Source: Auanema rhodensis
Lineage: Eukaryota > Nematoda > Chromadorea > Rhabditida > Rhabditidae
Assembly: GCA_964057225.1 (NCBI GenBank)
Contig: OZ059896.1
Span: 20,518,501 to 20,582,500, forward strand
Length of the DNA stretch: 64,000 bases
Reading direction: 5' to 3'
Under the pieces are notes generated by a model. The model did no database searches, had not been told where the DNA came from, and worked only from the letters and a program-made list of their open reading frames with translations. The translations under genes and the position numbers were made by a program. Position 1 is the first letter of the stretch. Every line of letters begins with the position of its first letter. Below, one piece after another: positions 39,801 through 52,600 of this stretch.

Positions 39801-42800
39801 TGCATTAGTGTATGTTGAGTTTCCATGTACACTCAACATTGCTTCCAAAAACATTTTGACAAAAATTTTTTCGAAAAATTTCAAAATAATTTAGGAAAAA
39901 GTAGATGTTTTTAGATTCCTTTTTTCAAGGCAAAGACGATGGACAATATTATTCAACGAAAAAATTAATTCTTCAGGGTGAAAATCGAGGATATAAGTGT
40001 GAACTTATATCAGTTGATATCTCGGTGCATTTTTAAGCTAGCGCAAATCTGATAACACAGATCGACGCAGCTCAAAAATCCGCATCGAATGCACTATACT
40101 ACATTGAGAAACGTTTGATACAAAAATTAGTTATGATCGTTTGAAAAATGATGCATTAGTGTATGTTGAGTTTCCATGTACACTCAACATTGCTTCCAAA
40201 AACATTTTGACAAAAATTTTTTCGAAAAATTTCAAAATAATTTAGCAAAAAGTAGATGTTTTTAGATTCCTTTTTTCAAGGCAAAGACGATGGACAATGT
40301 TATTCAACGAAAAAATTAATTCTTCAGGGTGAAAATCGAGGATATAAGTGTGAACTTACATCAGTTGATATCTCGGTGCATTTTTAAGCTAGCGCAAATC
40401 TGATAACACAGATCGACGCAGCTTAAAAATCCGCATCGAATGCACTATACTACATTGAGAAACGCTTAATACAAAAATTAGTTATGATCGTTTGAAAAAT
40501 GATGCATTAGTGTATGTTGAGTTTCCATGTACACTCAACATTGCTTCCAAAAACATTTTGACAAAAATTTTTTCGAAAAATTTCAAAATAATTTAGGAAA
40601 AAGTAGATGTTTTTAGATTCCTTTTTTCAAGGCAAAGACGATGGACAATATTATTCAACGAAAAAATTAATTCTTCAGGGTGAAAATCGAGGATATAAGT
40701 GTGAACTTATATCAGTTGATATCTCGGTGCATTTTTAAGCTAGCGCAAATCTGATAACACAGATCGACGCAGCTCAAAAATCCGCATCGAATGCACTATA
40801 CTACATTGAGAAACGTTTGATACAAAAATTAGTTATGATCGTTTGAAAAATGATGCATTAGTGTATGTTGAGTTTCCATGTACACTCAACATTGCTTCCA
40901 AAAACATTTTGACAAAAATTTTTTCGAAAAATTTCAAAATAATTTAGCAAAAAGTAGATGTTTTTAGATTCCTTTTTTCAAGGCAAAGACGATGGACAAT
41001 GTTATTCAACGAAAAAATTAATTCTTCAGGGTGAAAATCGAGGATATAAGTGTGAACTTACATCAGTTGATATCTCGGTGCATTTTTAAGCTAGCGCAAA
41101 TCTGATAACACAGATCGACGCAGCTTAAAAATCCGCATCGAATGCACTATACTACATTGAGAAACGCTTAATACAAAAATTAGTTATGATCGTTTGAAAA
41201 ATGATGCATTAGTGTATGTTGAGTTTCCATGTACACTCAACATTGCTTCCAAAAACATTTTGACAAAAATTTTTTCGAAAAATTTCAAAATAATTTAGGA
41301 AAAAGTAGATGTTTTTAGATTCCTTTTTTCAAGGCAAAGACGATGGACAATATTATTCAACGAAAAAATTAATTCTTCAGGGTGAAAATCGAGGATATAA
41401 GTGTGAACTTATATCAGTTGATATCTCGGTGCATTTTTAAGCTAGCGCAAATCTGATAACACAGATCGACGCAGCTCAAAAATCCGCATCGAATGCACTA
41501 TACTACATTGAGAAACGTTTGATACAAAAATTAGTTATGATCGTTTGAAAAATGATGCATTAGTGTATGTTGAGTTTCCATGTACACTCAACATTGCTTC
41601 CAAAAACATTTTGACAAAAATTTTTTCGAAAAATTTCAAAATAATTTAGCAAAAAGTAGATGTTTTTAGATTCCTTTTTTCAAGGCAAAGACGATGGACA
41701 ATGTTATTCAACGAAAAAATTAATTCTTCAGGGTGAAAATCGAGGATATAAGTGTGAACTTACATCAGTTGATATCTCGGTGCATTTTTAAGCTAGCGCA
41801 AATCTGATAACACAGATCGACGCAGCTTAAAAATCCGCATCGAATGCACTATACTACATTGAGAAACGTTTGATACAAAAATTAGTTATGATCGTTTGAA
41901 AAATGATGCATTAGTGTATGTTGAGTTTCCATGTACACTCAACATTGCTTCCAAAAACATTTTGACAAAAATTTTTTCAAAAAATTTCAAAATAATTTAG
42001 CAAAAAGTAGATGTTTTTAGATTCCTTTTTTCAAGGCAAAGACGATGGACAATGTTATTCAACGAAAAAATCAATTCTTCAGGGTGAAAATCGAGGATAT
42101 AAGTGTGAACTTATATCAGTTGATATCTCGGTGCATTTTTAAGCTAGCGCAAATCTGATAACACAGATCGACGCAGCTTAAAAATCCGCATCGAATGCAC
42201 TATACTACATTGAGAAACGCTTGATACAAAATTTAGTTATGATCGTTTGAAAAATGATGCATTAGTGTATGTTGAGTTTCCATGTACACTCAACATTGCT
42301 TCCAAAAACATTTTGACAAAAATTTTTTCGAAAAATTTCAGAATAATTTAGGAAAAAGTAGATGTTTTTAGATTCCTTTTTTCAAGGCAAAGACGATGGA
42401 CAATGTTATTCAACGAAAAAATCAATTCTTCAGGGTGAAAATCGAGGATATAAGTGTGAACTTATATCAGTTGATATCTCGGTGCATTTTTAAGCTAGCG
42501 CAAATCTGATAACACAGATCGACGCAGCTTAAAAATCCGCATCGAATGCACTATACTACATTGAGAAACGCTTAATACAAAAATTAGTTATGATCGTTTG
42601 AAAAATGATGCATTAGTGTATGTTGAGTTTCCATGTACACTCAACATTGCTTCCAAAAACATTTTGACAAAAATTTTTTCGAAAAATTTCAAAATAATTT
42701 AGGAAAAAGTAAATGTTTTTAGATTCCTTTTTTCAAGGCAAAGACGATGGACAATGTTATTCAACGAAAAAATCAATTCTTCAGGGTGAAAATCGAGGAT

Positions 42801-45800
42801 ATAAGTGTGAACTTATATCAGTTGATATCTCGGTGCATTTTTAAGCTAGCGCAAATCTGATAACACAGATCGACGCAGCTTAAAAATCCGCATCGAATGC
42901 ACTATACTACATTGAGAAACGCTTGATACAAAATTTAGTTATGATCGTTTGAAAAATGATGCATTAGTGTATGTTGAGTTTCCATGTACACTCAACATTG
43001 CTTCCAAAAACATTTTGACAAAAATTTTTTCGAAAAATTTCAAAATAATTTAGGAAAAAGTAGATGTTTTTAGATTCCTTTTTTCAAGGCAAAGACGATG
43101 GACAATGTTATTCAACGAAAAAATCAATTCTTCAGGGTGAAAATCGAGGATATAAGTGTGAACTTATATCAGTTGATATCTCGGTGCATTTTTAAGCTAG
43201 CGCAAATCTGATAACACAGATCGACGCAGCTTAAAAATCCGCATCGAATGCACTATACTACATTGAGAAACGCTTAATACAAAAATTAGTTATGATCGTT
43301 TGAAAAATGATGCATTAGTGTATGTTGAGTTTCCATGTACACTCAACATTGCTTCCAAAAACATTTTGACAAAAATTTTTTCGAAAAATTTCAAAATAAT
43401 TTAGGAAAAAGTAGATGTTTTTAGATTCCTTTTTTCAAGGCAAAGACGATGGACAATATTATTCAACGAAAAAATTAATTCTTCAGGGTGAAAATCGAGG
43501 ATATAAGTGTGAACTTATATCAGTTGATATCTCGGTGCATTTTTAAGCTAGCGCAAATCTGATAACACAGATCGACGCAGCTTAAAAATCCGCATCGAAT
43601 GCACTATACTACATTGAGAAACGCTTAATACAAAAATTAGTTATGATCGTTTGAAAAATGATGCATTAGTGTATGTTGAGTTTCCATGTACACTCAACAT
43701 TGCTTCCAAAAACATTTTGACAAAAATTTTTTCGAAAAATTTCAAAATAATTTAGGAAAAAGTAGATGTTTTTAGATTCCTTTTTTCAAGGCAAAGACGA
43801 TGGACAATATTATTCAACGAAAAAATTAATTCTTCAGGGTGAAAATCGAGGATATAAGTGTGAACTTATATCAGTTGATATCTCGGTGCATTTTTAAGCT
43901 AGCGCAAATCTGATAACACAGATCGACGCAGCTCAAAAATCCGCATCGAATGCACTATACTACATTGAGAAACGTTTGATACAAAAATTAGTTATGATCG
44001 TTTGAAAAATGATGCATTAGTGTATGTTGAGTTTCCATGTACACTCAACATTGCTTCCAAAAACATTTTGACAAAAATTTTTTCGAAAAATTTCAAAATA
44101 ATTTAGCAAAAAGTAGATGTTTTTAGATTCCTTTTTTCAAGGCAAAGACGATGGACAATGTTATTCAACGAAAAAATTAATTCTTCAGGGTGAAAATCGA
44201 GGATATAAGTGTGAACTTACATCAGTTGATATCTCGGTGCATTTTTAAGCTAGCGCAAATCTGATAACACAGATCGACGCAGCTTAAAAATCCGCATCGA
44301 ATGCACTATACTACATTGAGAAACGCTTAATACAAAAATTAGTTATGATCGTTTGAAAAATGATGCATTAGTGTATGTTGAGTTTCCATGTACACTCAAC
44401 ATTGCTTCCAAAAACATTTTGACAAAAATTTTTTCGAAAAATTTCAAAATAATTTAGGAAAAAGTAGATGTTTTTAGATTCCTTTTTTCAAGGCAAAGAC
44501 GATGGACAATATTATTCAACGAAAAAATTAATTCTTCAGGGTGAAAATCGAGGATATAAGTGTGAACTTATATCAGTTGATATCTCGGTGCATTTTTAAG
44601 CTAGCGCAAATCTGATAACACAGATCGACGCAGCTCAAAAATCCGCATCGAATGCACTATACTACATTGAGAAACGTTTGATACAAAAATTAGTTATGAT
44701 CGTTTGAAAAATGATGCATTAGTGTATGTTGAGTTTCCATGTACACTCAACATTGCTTCCAAAAACATTTTGACAAAAATTTTTTCGAAAAATTTCAAAA
44801 TAATTTAGCAAAAAGTAGATGTTTTTAGATTCCTTTTTTCAAGGCAAAGACGATGGACAATGTTATTCAACGAAAAAATTAATTCTTCAGGGTGAAAATC
44901 GAGGATATAAGTGTGAACTTACATCAGTTGATATCTCGGTGCATTTTTAAGCTAGCGCAAATCTGATAACACAGATCGACGCAGCTTAAAAATCCGCATC
45001 GAATGCACTATACTACATTGAGAAACGTTTGATACAAAAATTAGTTATGATCGTTTGAAAAATGATGCATTAGTGTATGTTGAGTTTCCATGTACACTCA
45101 ACATTGCTTCCAAAAACATTTTGACAAAAATTTTTTCAAAAAATTTCAAAATAATTTAGCAAAAAGTAGATGTTTTTAGATTCCTTTTTTCAAGGCAAAG
45201 ACGATGGACAATGTTATTCAACGAAAAAATCAATTCTTCAGGGTGAAAATCGAGGATATAAGTGTGAACTTATATCAGTTGATATCTCGGTGCATTTTTA
45301 AGCTAGCGCAAATCTGATAACACAGATCGACGCAGCTTAAAAATCCGCATCGAATGCACTATACTACATTGAGAAACGCTTGATACAAAATTTAGTTATG
45401 ATCGTTTGAAAAATGATGCATTAGTGTATGTTGAGTTTCCATGTACACTCAACATTGCTTCCAAAAACATTTTGACAAAAATTTTTTCGAAAAATTTCAA
45501 AATAATTTAGGAAAAAGTAGATGTTTTTAGATTCCTTTTTTCAAGGCAAAGACGATGGACAATGTTATTCAACGAAAAAATCAATTCTTCAGGGTGAAAA
45601 TCGAGGATATAAGTGTGAACTTATATCAGTTGATATCTCGGTGCATTTTTAAGCTAGCGCAAATCTGATAACACAGATCGACGCAGCTTAAAAATCCGCA
45701 TCGAATGCACTATACTACATTGAGAAACGCTTAATACAAAAATTAGTTATGATCGTTTGAAAAATGATGCATTAGTGTATGTTGAGTTTCCATGTACACT

Positions 45801-46681
45801 CAACATTGCTTCCAAAAACATTTTGACAAAAATTTTTTCGAAAAATTTCAAAATAATTTAGGAAAAAGTAGATGTTTTTAGATTCCTTTTTTCAAGGCAA
45901 AGACGATGGACAATATTATTCAACGAAAAAATTAATTCTTCAGGGTGAAAATCGAGGATATAAGTGTGAACTTATATCAGTTGATATCTCGGTGCATTTT
46001 TAAGCTAGCGCAAATCTGATAACACAGATCGACGCAGCTTAAAAATCCGCATCGAATGCACTATACTACATTGAGAAACGCTTAATACAAAAATTAGTTA
46101 TGATCGTTTGAAAAATGATGCATTAGTGTATGTTGAGTTTCCATGTACACTCAACATTGCTTCCAAAAACATTTTGACAAAAATTTTTTCGAAAAATTTC
46201 AAAATAATTTAGGAAAAAGTAGATGTTTTTAGATTCCTTTTTTCAAGGCAAAGACGATGGACAATATTATTCAACGAAAAAATTAATTCTTCAGGGTGAA
46301 AATCGAGGATATAAGTGTGAACTTATATCAGTTGATATCTCGGTGCATTTTTAAGCTAGCGCAAATCTGATAACACAGATCGACGCAGCTCAAAAATCCG
46401 CATCGAATGCACTATACTACATTGAGAAACGTTTGATACAAAAATTAGTTATGATCGTTTGAAAAATGATGCATTAGTGTATGTTGAGTTTCCATGTACA
46501 CTCAACATTGCTTCCAAAAACATTTTGACAAAAATTTTTTCGAAAAATTTCAAAATAATTTAGCAAAAAGTAGATGTTTTTAGATTCCTTTTTTCAAGGC
46601 AAAGACGATGGACAATGTTATTCAACGAAAAAATTAATTCTTCAGGGTGAAAATCGAGGATATAAGTGTGAACTTACATCA
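36854..46681 (+). repeat. W/X/Z/Y higher-order zone, M106-M133
   Basis: The core unit X-Z-Y-W-W-X occurs at 38258-40363 and 44576-46681. A version with two extra monomers, V-Y, lies at 41417-44224. M91-M95 gives the same X-Z-Y-W-W order without the final X. X and W alternate as 702-bp dimers at 39662-41767 (W-X three times) and 43523-44926 (W-X twice). Z copies are at 38609, 41768 and 44927, nine monomers apart each time. M121 has G223 (CAGAATAA) and M122 has AGTAAATG. Confidence 0.85.
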
Positions 46682-49600
46682 GTTGATATCTCGGTGCATT
46701 TTTAAGCTAGCGCAAATCTGATAACACAGATCGACGCAGCTTAAAAATCCGCATCGAATGCACTATACTACATTGAGAAACGTTTGATACAAAAATTAGT
46801 TATGATCGTTTGAAAAATGATGCATTAGTGTATGTTGAGTTTCCATGTACACTCAACATTGCTTCCAAAAACATTTTGACAAAAATTTTTTCGAAAAATT
46901 TCAAAATAATTTAGCAAAAAGTAGATGTTTTTAGATTCCTGTTTTTAAGGCAAAGACGATGGACAATGTTATTCAACGAAAAAATTAATTCTTCAGGGTG
47001 AAAATCGAGGATATAAGTGTGAACTTATATCAGTTGATATCTCGGTGCATTTTTAAGCTAGCGCAAATCTGATAACACAGATCGACGCAGCTTAAAAATT
47101 CGCATCGAATGCACTATACTACATTGAGAAACGCTTGATACAAAAATTAGTTATGATCGTTTGAAAAATGATGCATTAGTGTATGTTGAGTTTCCATGTA
47201 CACTCAACATTGCTTCCAAAAACATTTTGACAAAAATTTTTTCGAAAAATTTCAAAATAATTTAGCAAAAAGTAGATGTTTTTAGATTCCATTTTTCAAG
47301 GCAAAGACGATGGACAATGTTATTTAACGAAAAAATTAATTCTTCAGGGTGAAAATCGAGGATATAAGTGTAAACTTATATCAGTTGATATCTCGGTGCA
47401 TTTTTAAGCTAGCGCAAATCTGATAACACAGATCGACGCAGTTTAAAAATCCGCATCGAATGCACTATACTACATTGAGAAACGCTTGATACAAAAATTA
47501 GTTATGATCGTTTGAAAAATGATGCATTAGTGTATGTTGAGTTTCCATGTACACTCAACATTGCTTCCAAAAACATTTTGACAAAAATTTTTTCGAAAAA
47601 TTTCAAAATAATTTAGCAAAAAGTAGATGTTTTTAGATTTCTTTTTTCTAGGCAAAGACGATGGACAATGTTATTCAACGAAAAAATTAATTCTTCAGGG
47701 TGAAAATCGAGGATATAAGTGTGAACTTACATCAGTTGATATCTCGGTGCATTTTTAAGCTAGCGCAAATCTGATAACACAGATCGACGCAGCTTAAAAA
47801 TCCGCATCGAATGCACTATACTACATTGAGAAACGCTTAATACAAAAATTAGTTATGATCGTTTGAAAAATGATGCATTAGTGTATGTTGAGTTTCCATG
47901 TACACTCAACATTGCTTCCAAAAACATTTTGACAAAAATTTTTTCGAAAAATTTCAAAATAATTTAGGAAAAAGTAGATGTTTTTAGATTCCTTTTTTCA
48001 AGGCAAAGACGATGGACAATGTTATTCAACGAAAAAATCAATTCTTCAGGGTGAAAATCGAGGATATAAGTGTGAACTTATATCAGTTGATATCTCGGTG
48101 CATTTCTAAGCTAGCGCAAATCTGATAACACAGATCGACGCAGCTTAAAAATCCGCATCGAATGCACTATACTACATTGAGAAACGCTTGATACAAAAAT
48201 TAGTTATGATCGTTTGAAAAATGATGCATTAGTGTATGTTGAGTTTCCATGTACACTCAACATTGCTTCCAAAAACATTTTGACAAAAATTTTTTCGAAA
48301 AATTTCAAAATAATTTAGCAAAAAGTAGATGTTTTTAGATTCCTTTTTTCAAGGCAAAGACGATGGACAATGTTATTCAACGAAAAAATTAATTCTTCAG
48401 GGTGAAAATCGAGGATATAAGTGTGAACTTACATCAGTTGATATCTCGGTGCATTTTTAAGCTAGCGCAAATCTGATAACACAGATCGACGCAGCTTAAA
48501 AATCCGCATCGAATGCACTATACTACATTGAGAAACGTTTGATACAAAAATTAGTTATGATCGTTTGAAAAATGATGCATTAGTGTATGTTGAGTTTCCA
48601 TGTACACTCAACATTGCTTCCAAAAACATTTTGACAAAAATTTTTTCGAAAAATTTCAAAATAATTTAGCAAAAAGTAGATGTTTTTAGATTCCTGTTTT
48701 TAAGGCAAAGACGATGGACAATGTTATTCAACGAAAAAATTAATTCTTCAGGGTGAAAATCGAGGATATAAGTGTGAACTTATATCAGTTGATATCTCGG
48801 TGCATTTTTAAGCTAGCGCAAATCTGATAACACAGATCGACGCAGCTTAAAAATTCGCATCGAATGCACTATACTACATTGAGAAACGCTTGATACAAAA
48901 ATTAGTTATGATCGTTTGAAAAATGATGCATTAGTGTATGTTGAGTTTCCATGTACACTCAACATTGCTTCCAAAAACATTTTGACAAAAATTTTTTCGA
49001 AAAATTTCAAAATAATTTAGCAAAAAGTAGATGTTTTTAGATTCCATTTTTCAAGGCAAAGACGATGGACAATGTTATTTAACGAAAAAATTAATTCTTC
49101 AGGGTGAAAATCGAGGATATAAGTGTAAACTTATATCAGTTGATATCTCGGTGCATTTTTAAGCTAGCGCAAATCTGATAACACAGATCGACGCAGCTCA
49201 AAAATCCGCATCGAATGCACTATACTACATTGAGAAACGTTTGATACAAAAATTAGTTATGATCGTTTGAAAAATGATGCATTAGTGTATGTTGAGTTTC
49301 CATGTACACTCAACATTGCTTCCAAAAACATTTTGACAAAAATTTTTTCGAAAAATTTCAAAATAATTTAGCAAAAAGTAGATGTTTTTAGATTCCTGTT
49401 TTTAAGGCAAAGACGATGGACAATGTTATTCAACGAAAAAATTAATTCTTCAGGGTGAAAATCGAGGATATAAGTGTGAACTTACATCAGTTGATATCTC
49501 GGTGCATTTTTAAGCTAGCGCAAATCTGATAACACAGATCGACGCAGCTTAAAAATCCGCATCGAATGCACTATACTACATTGAGAAACGCTTAATACAA

Positions 49601-52600
49601 AAATTAGTTATGATCGTTTGAAAAATGATGCATTAGTGTATGTTGAGTTTCCATGTACACTCAACATTGCTTCCAAAAACATTTTGACAAAAATTTTTTC
49701 GAAAAATTTCAAAATAATTTAGGAAAAAGTAGATGTTTTTAGATTCCTTTTTTCAAGGCAAAGACGATGGACAATGTTATTCAACGAAAAAATCAATTCT
49801 TCAGGGTGAAAATCGAGGATATAAGTGTGAACTTATATCAGTTGATATCTCGGTGCATTTTTAAGCTAGCGCAAATCTGATAACACAGATCGACGCAGCT
49901 TAAAAATCCGCATCGAATGCACTATACTACATTGAGAAACGCTTGATACAAAAATTAGTTATGATCGTTTGAAAAATGATGCATTAGTGTATGTTGAGTT
50001 TCCATGTACACTCAACATTGCTTCCAAAAACATTTTGACAAAAATTTTTTCGAAAAATTTCAAAATAATTTAGCAAAAAGTAGATGTTTTTAGATTCCTT
50101 TTTTCAAGGCAAAGACGATGGACAATGTTATTCAACGAAAAAATTAATTCTTCAGGGTGAAAATCGAGGATATAAGTGTGAACTTACATCAGTTGATATC
50201 TCGGTGCATTTTTAAGCTAGCGCAAATCTGATAACACAGATCGACGCAGCTTAAAAATCCGCATCGAATGCACTATACTACATTGAGAAACGTTTGATAC
50301 AAAAATTAGTTATGATCGTTTGAAAAATGATGCATTAGTGTATGTTGAGTTTCCATGTACACTCAACATTGCTTCCAAAAACATTTTGACAAAAATTTTT
50401 TCGAAAAATTTCAGAATAATTTAGCAAAAAGTAGATGTTTTTAGATTCCTGTTTTTAAGGCAAAGACGATGGACAATGTTATTCAACGAAAAAATTAATT
50501 CTTCAGGGTGAAAATCGAGGATATAAGTGTGAACTTATATCAGTTGATATCTCGGTGCATTTTTAAGCTAGCGCAAATCTGATAACACAGATCGACGCAG
50601 CTTAAAAATTCGCATCGAATGCACTATACTACATTGAGAAACGCTTGATACAAAAATTAGTTATGATCGTTTGAAAAATGATGCATTAGTGTATGTTGAG
50701 TTTCCATGTACACTCAACATTGCTTCCAAAAACATTTTGACAAAAATTTTTTCGAAAAATTTCAAAATAATTTAGCAAAAAGTAGATGTTTTTAGATTCC
50801 ATTTTTCAAGGCAAAGACGATGGACAATGTTATTTAACGAAAAAATTAATTCTTCAGGGTGAAAATCGAGGATATAAGTGTAAACTTATATCAGTTGATA
50901 TCTCGGTGCATTTTTAAGCTAGCGCAAATCTGATAACACAGATCGACGCAGCTTAAAAATCCGCATCGAATGCACTATACTACATTGAGAAACGCTTGAT
51001 ACAAAAATTAGTTATGATCGTTTGAAAAATGATGCATTAGTGTATGTTGAGTTTCCATGTACACTCAACATTGCTTCCAAAAACATTTTGACAAAAATTT
51101 TTTCGAAAAATTTCAAAATAATTTAGCAAAAAGTAGATGTTTTTAGATTCCTTTTTTCTAGGCAAAGACGATGGACAATGTTATTCAACGAAAAAATTAA
51201 TTCTTCAGGGTGAAAATCGAGGATATAAGTGTGAACTTACATCAGTTGATATCTCGGTGCATTTTTAAGCTAGTGCAAATCTGATAACACAGATCGACGC
51301 AGCTTAAAAATCCGCATCGAATGCACTATACTACATTGAGAAACGCTTAATACAAAAATTAGTTATGATCGTTTGAAAAATGATGCATTAGTGTATGTTG
51401 AGTTTCCATGTACACTCAACATTGCTTCCAAAAACATTTTGACAAAAATTTTTTCGAAAAATTTTAAAATAATTTAGGAAAAAGTAGATGTTTTTAGATT
51501 CCTTTTTTCAAGGCAAAGACGATGGACAATGTTATTCAACGAAAAAATCAATTCTTCAGGGTGAAAATCGAGGATATAAGTGTGAACTTATATCAGTTGA
51601 TATCTCGGTGCATTTTTAAGCTAGCGCAAATCTGATAACACAGATCGACGCAGCTTAAAAATCCGCATCGAATGCACTATACTACATTGAGAAACGCTTG
51701 ATACAAAATTTAGTTATGATCGTTTGAAAAATGATGCATTAGTGTATGTTGAGTTTCCATGTACACTCAACATTGCTTCCAAAAACATTTTGACAAAAAT
51801 TTTTTCGAAAAATTTCAAAATAATTTAGGAAAAAGTAGATGTTTTTAGATTCCTTTTTTCAAGGCAAAGACGATGGACAATATTATTCAACGAAAAAATT
51901 AATTCTTCAGGGTGAAAATCGAGGATATAAGTGTGAACTTATATCAGTTGATATCTCGGTGCATTTTTAAGCTAGCGCAAATCTGATAACACAGATCGAC
52001 GCAGCTCAAAAATCCGCATCGAATGCACTATACTACATTGAGAAACGTTTGATACAAAAATTAGTTATGATCGTTTGAAAAATGATGCATTAGTGTATGT
52101 TGAGTTTCCATGTACACTCAACATTGCTTCCAAAAACATTTTGACAAAAATTTTTTCGAAAAATTTCAAAATAATTTAGCAAAAAGTAGATGTTTTTAGA
52201 TTCCTTTTTTCAAGGCAAAGACGATGGACAATGTTATTCAACGAAAAAATTAATTCTTCAGGGTGAAAATCGAGGATATAAGTGTGAACTTACATCAGTT
52301 GATATCTCGGTGCATTTTTAAGCTAGCGCAAATCTGATAACACAGATCGACGCAGCTTAAAAATCCGCATCGAATGCACTATACTACATTGAGAAACGTT
52401 TGATACAAAAATTAGTTATGATCGTTTGAAAAATGATGCATTAGTGTATGTTGAGTTTCCATGTACACTCAACATTGCTTCCAAAAACATTTTGACAAAA
52501 ATTTTTTCGAAAAATTTCAAAATAATTTAGCAAAAAGTAGATGTTTTTAGATTCCTGTTTTTAAGGCAAAGACGATGGACAATGTTATTCAACGAAAAAA

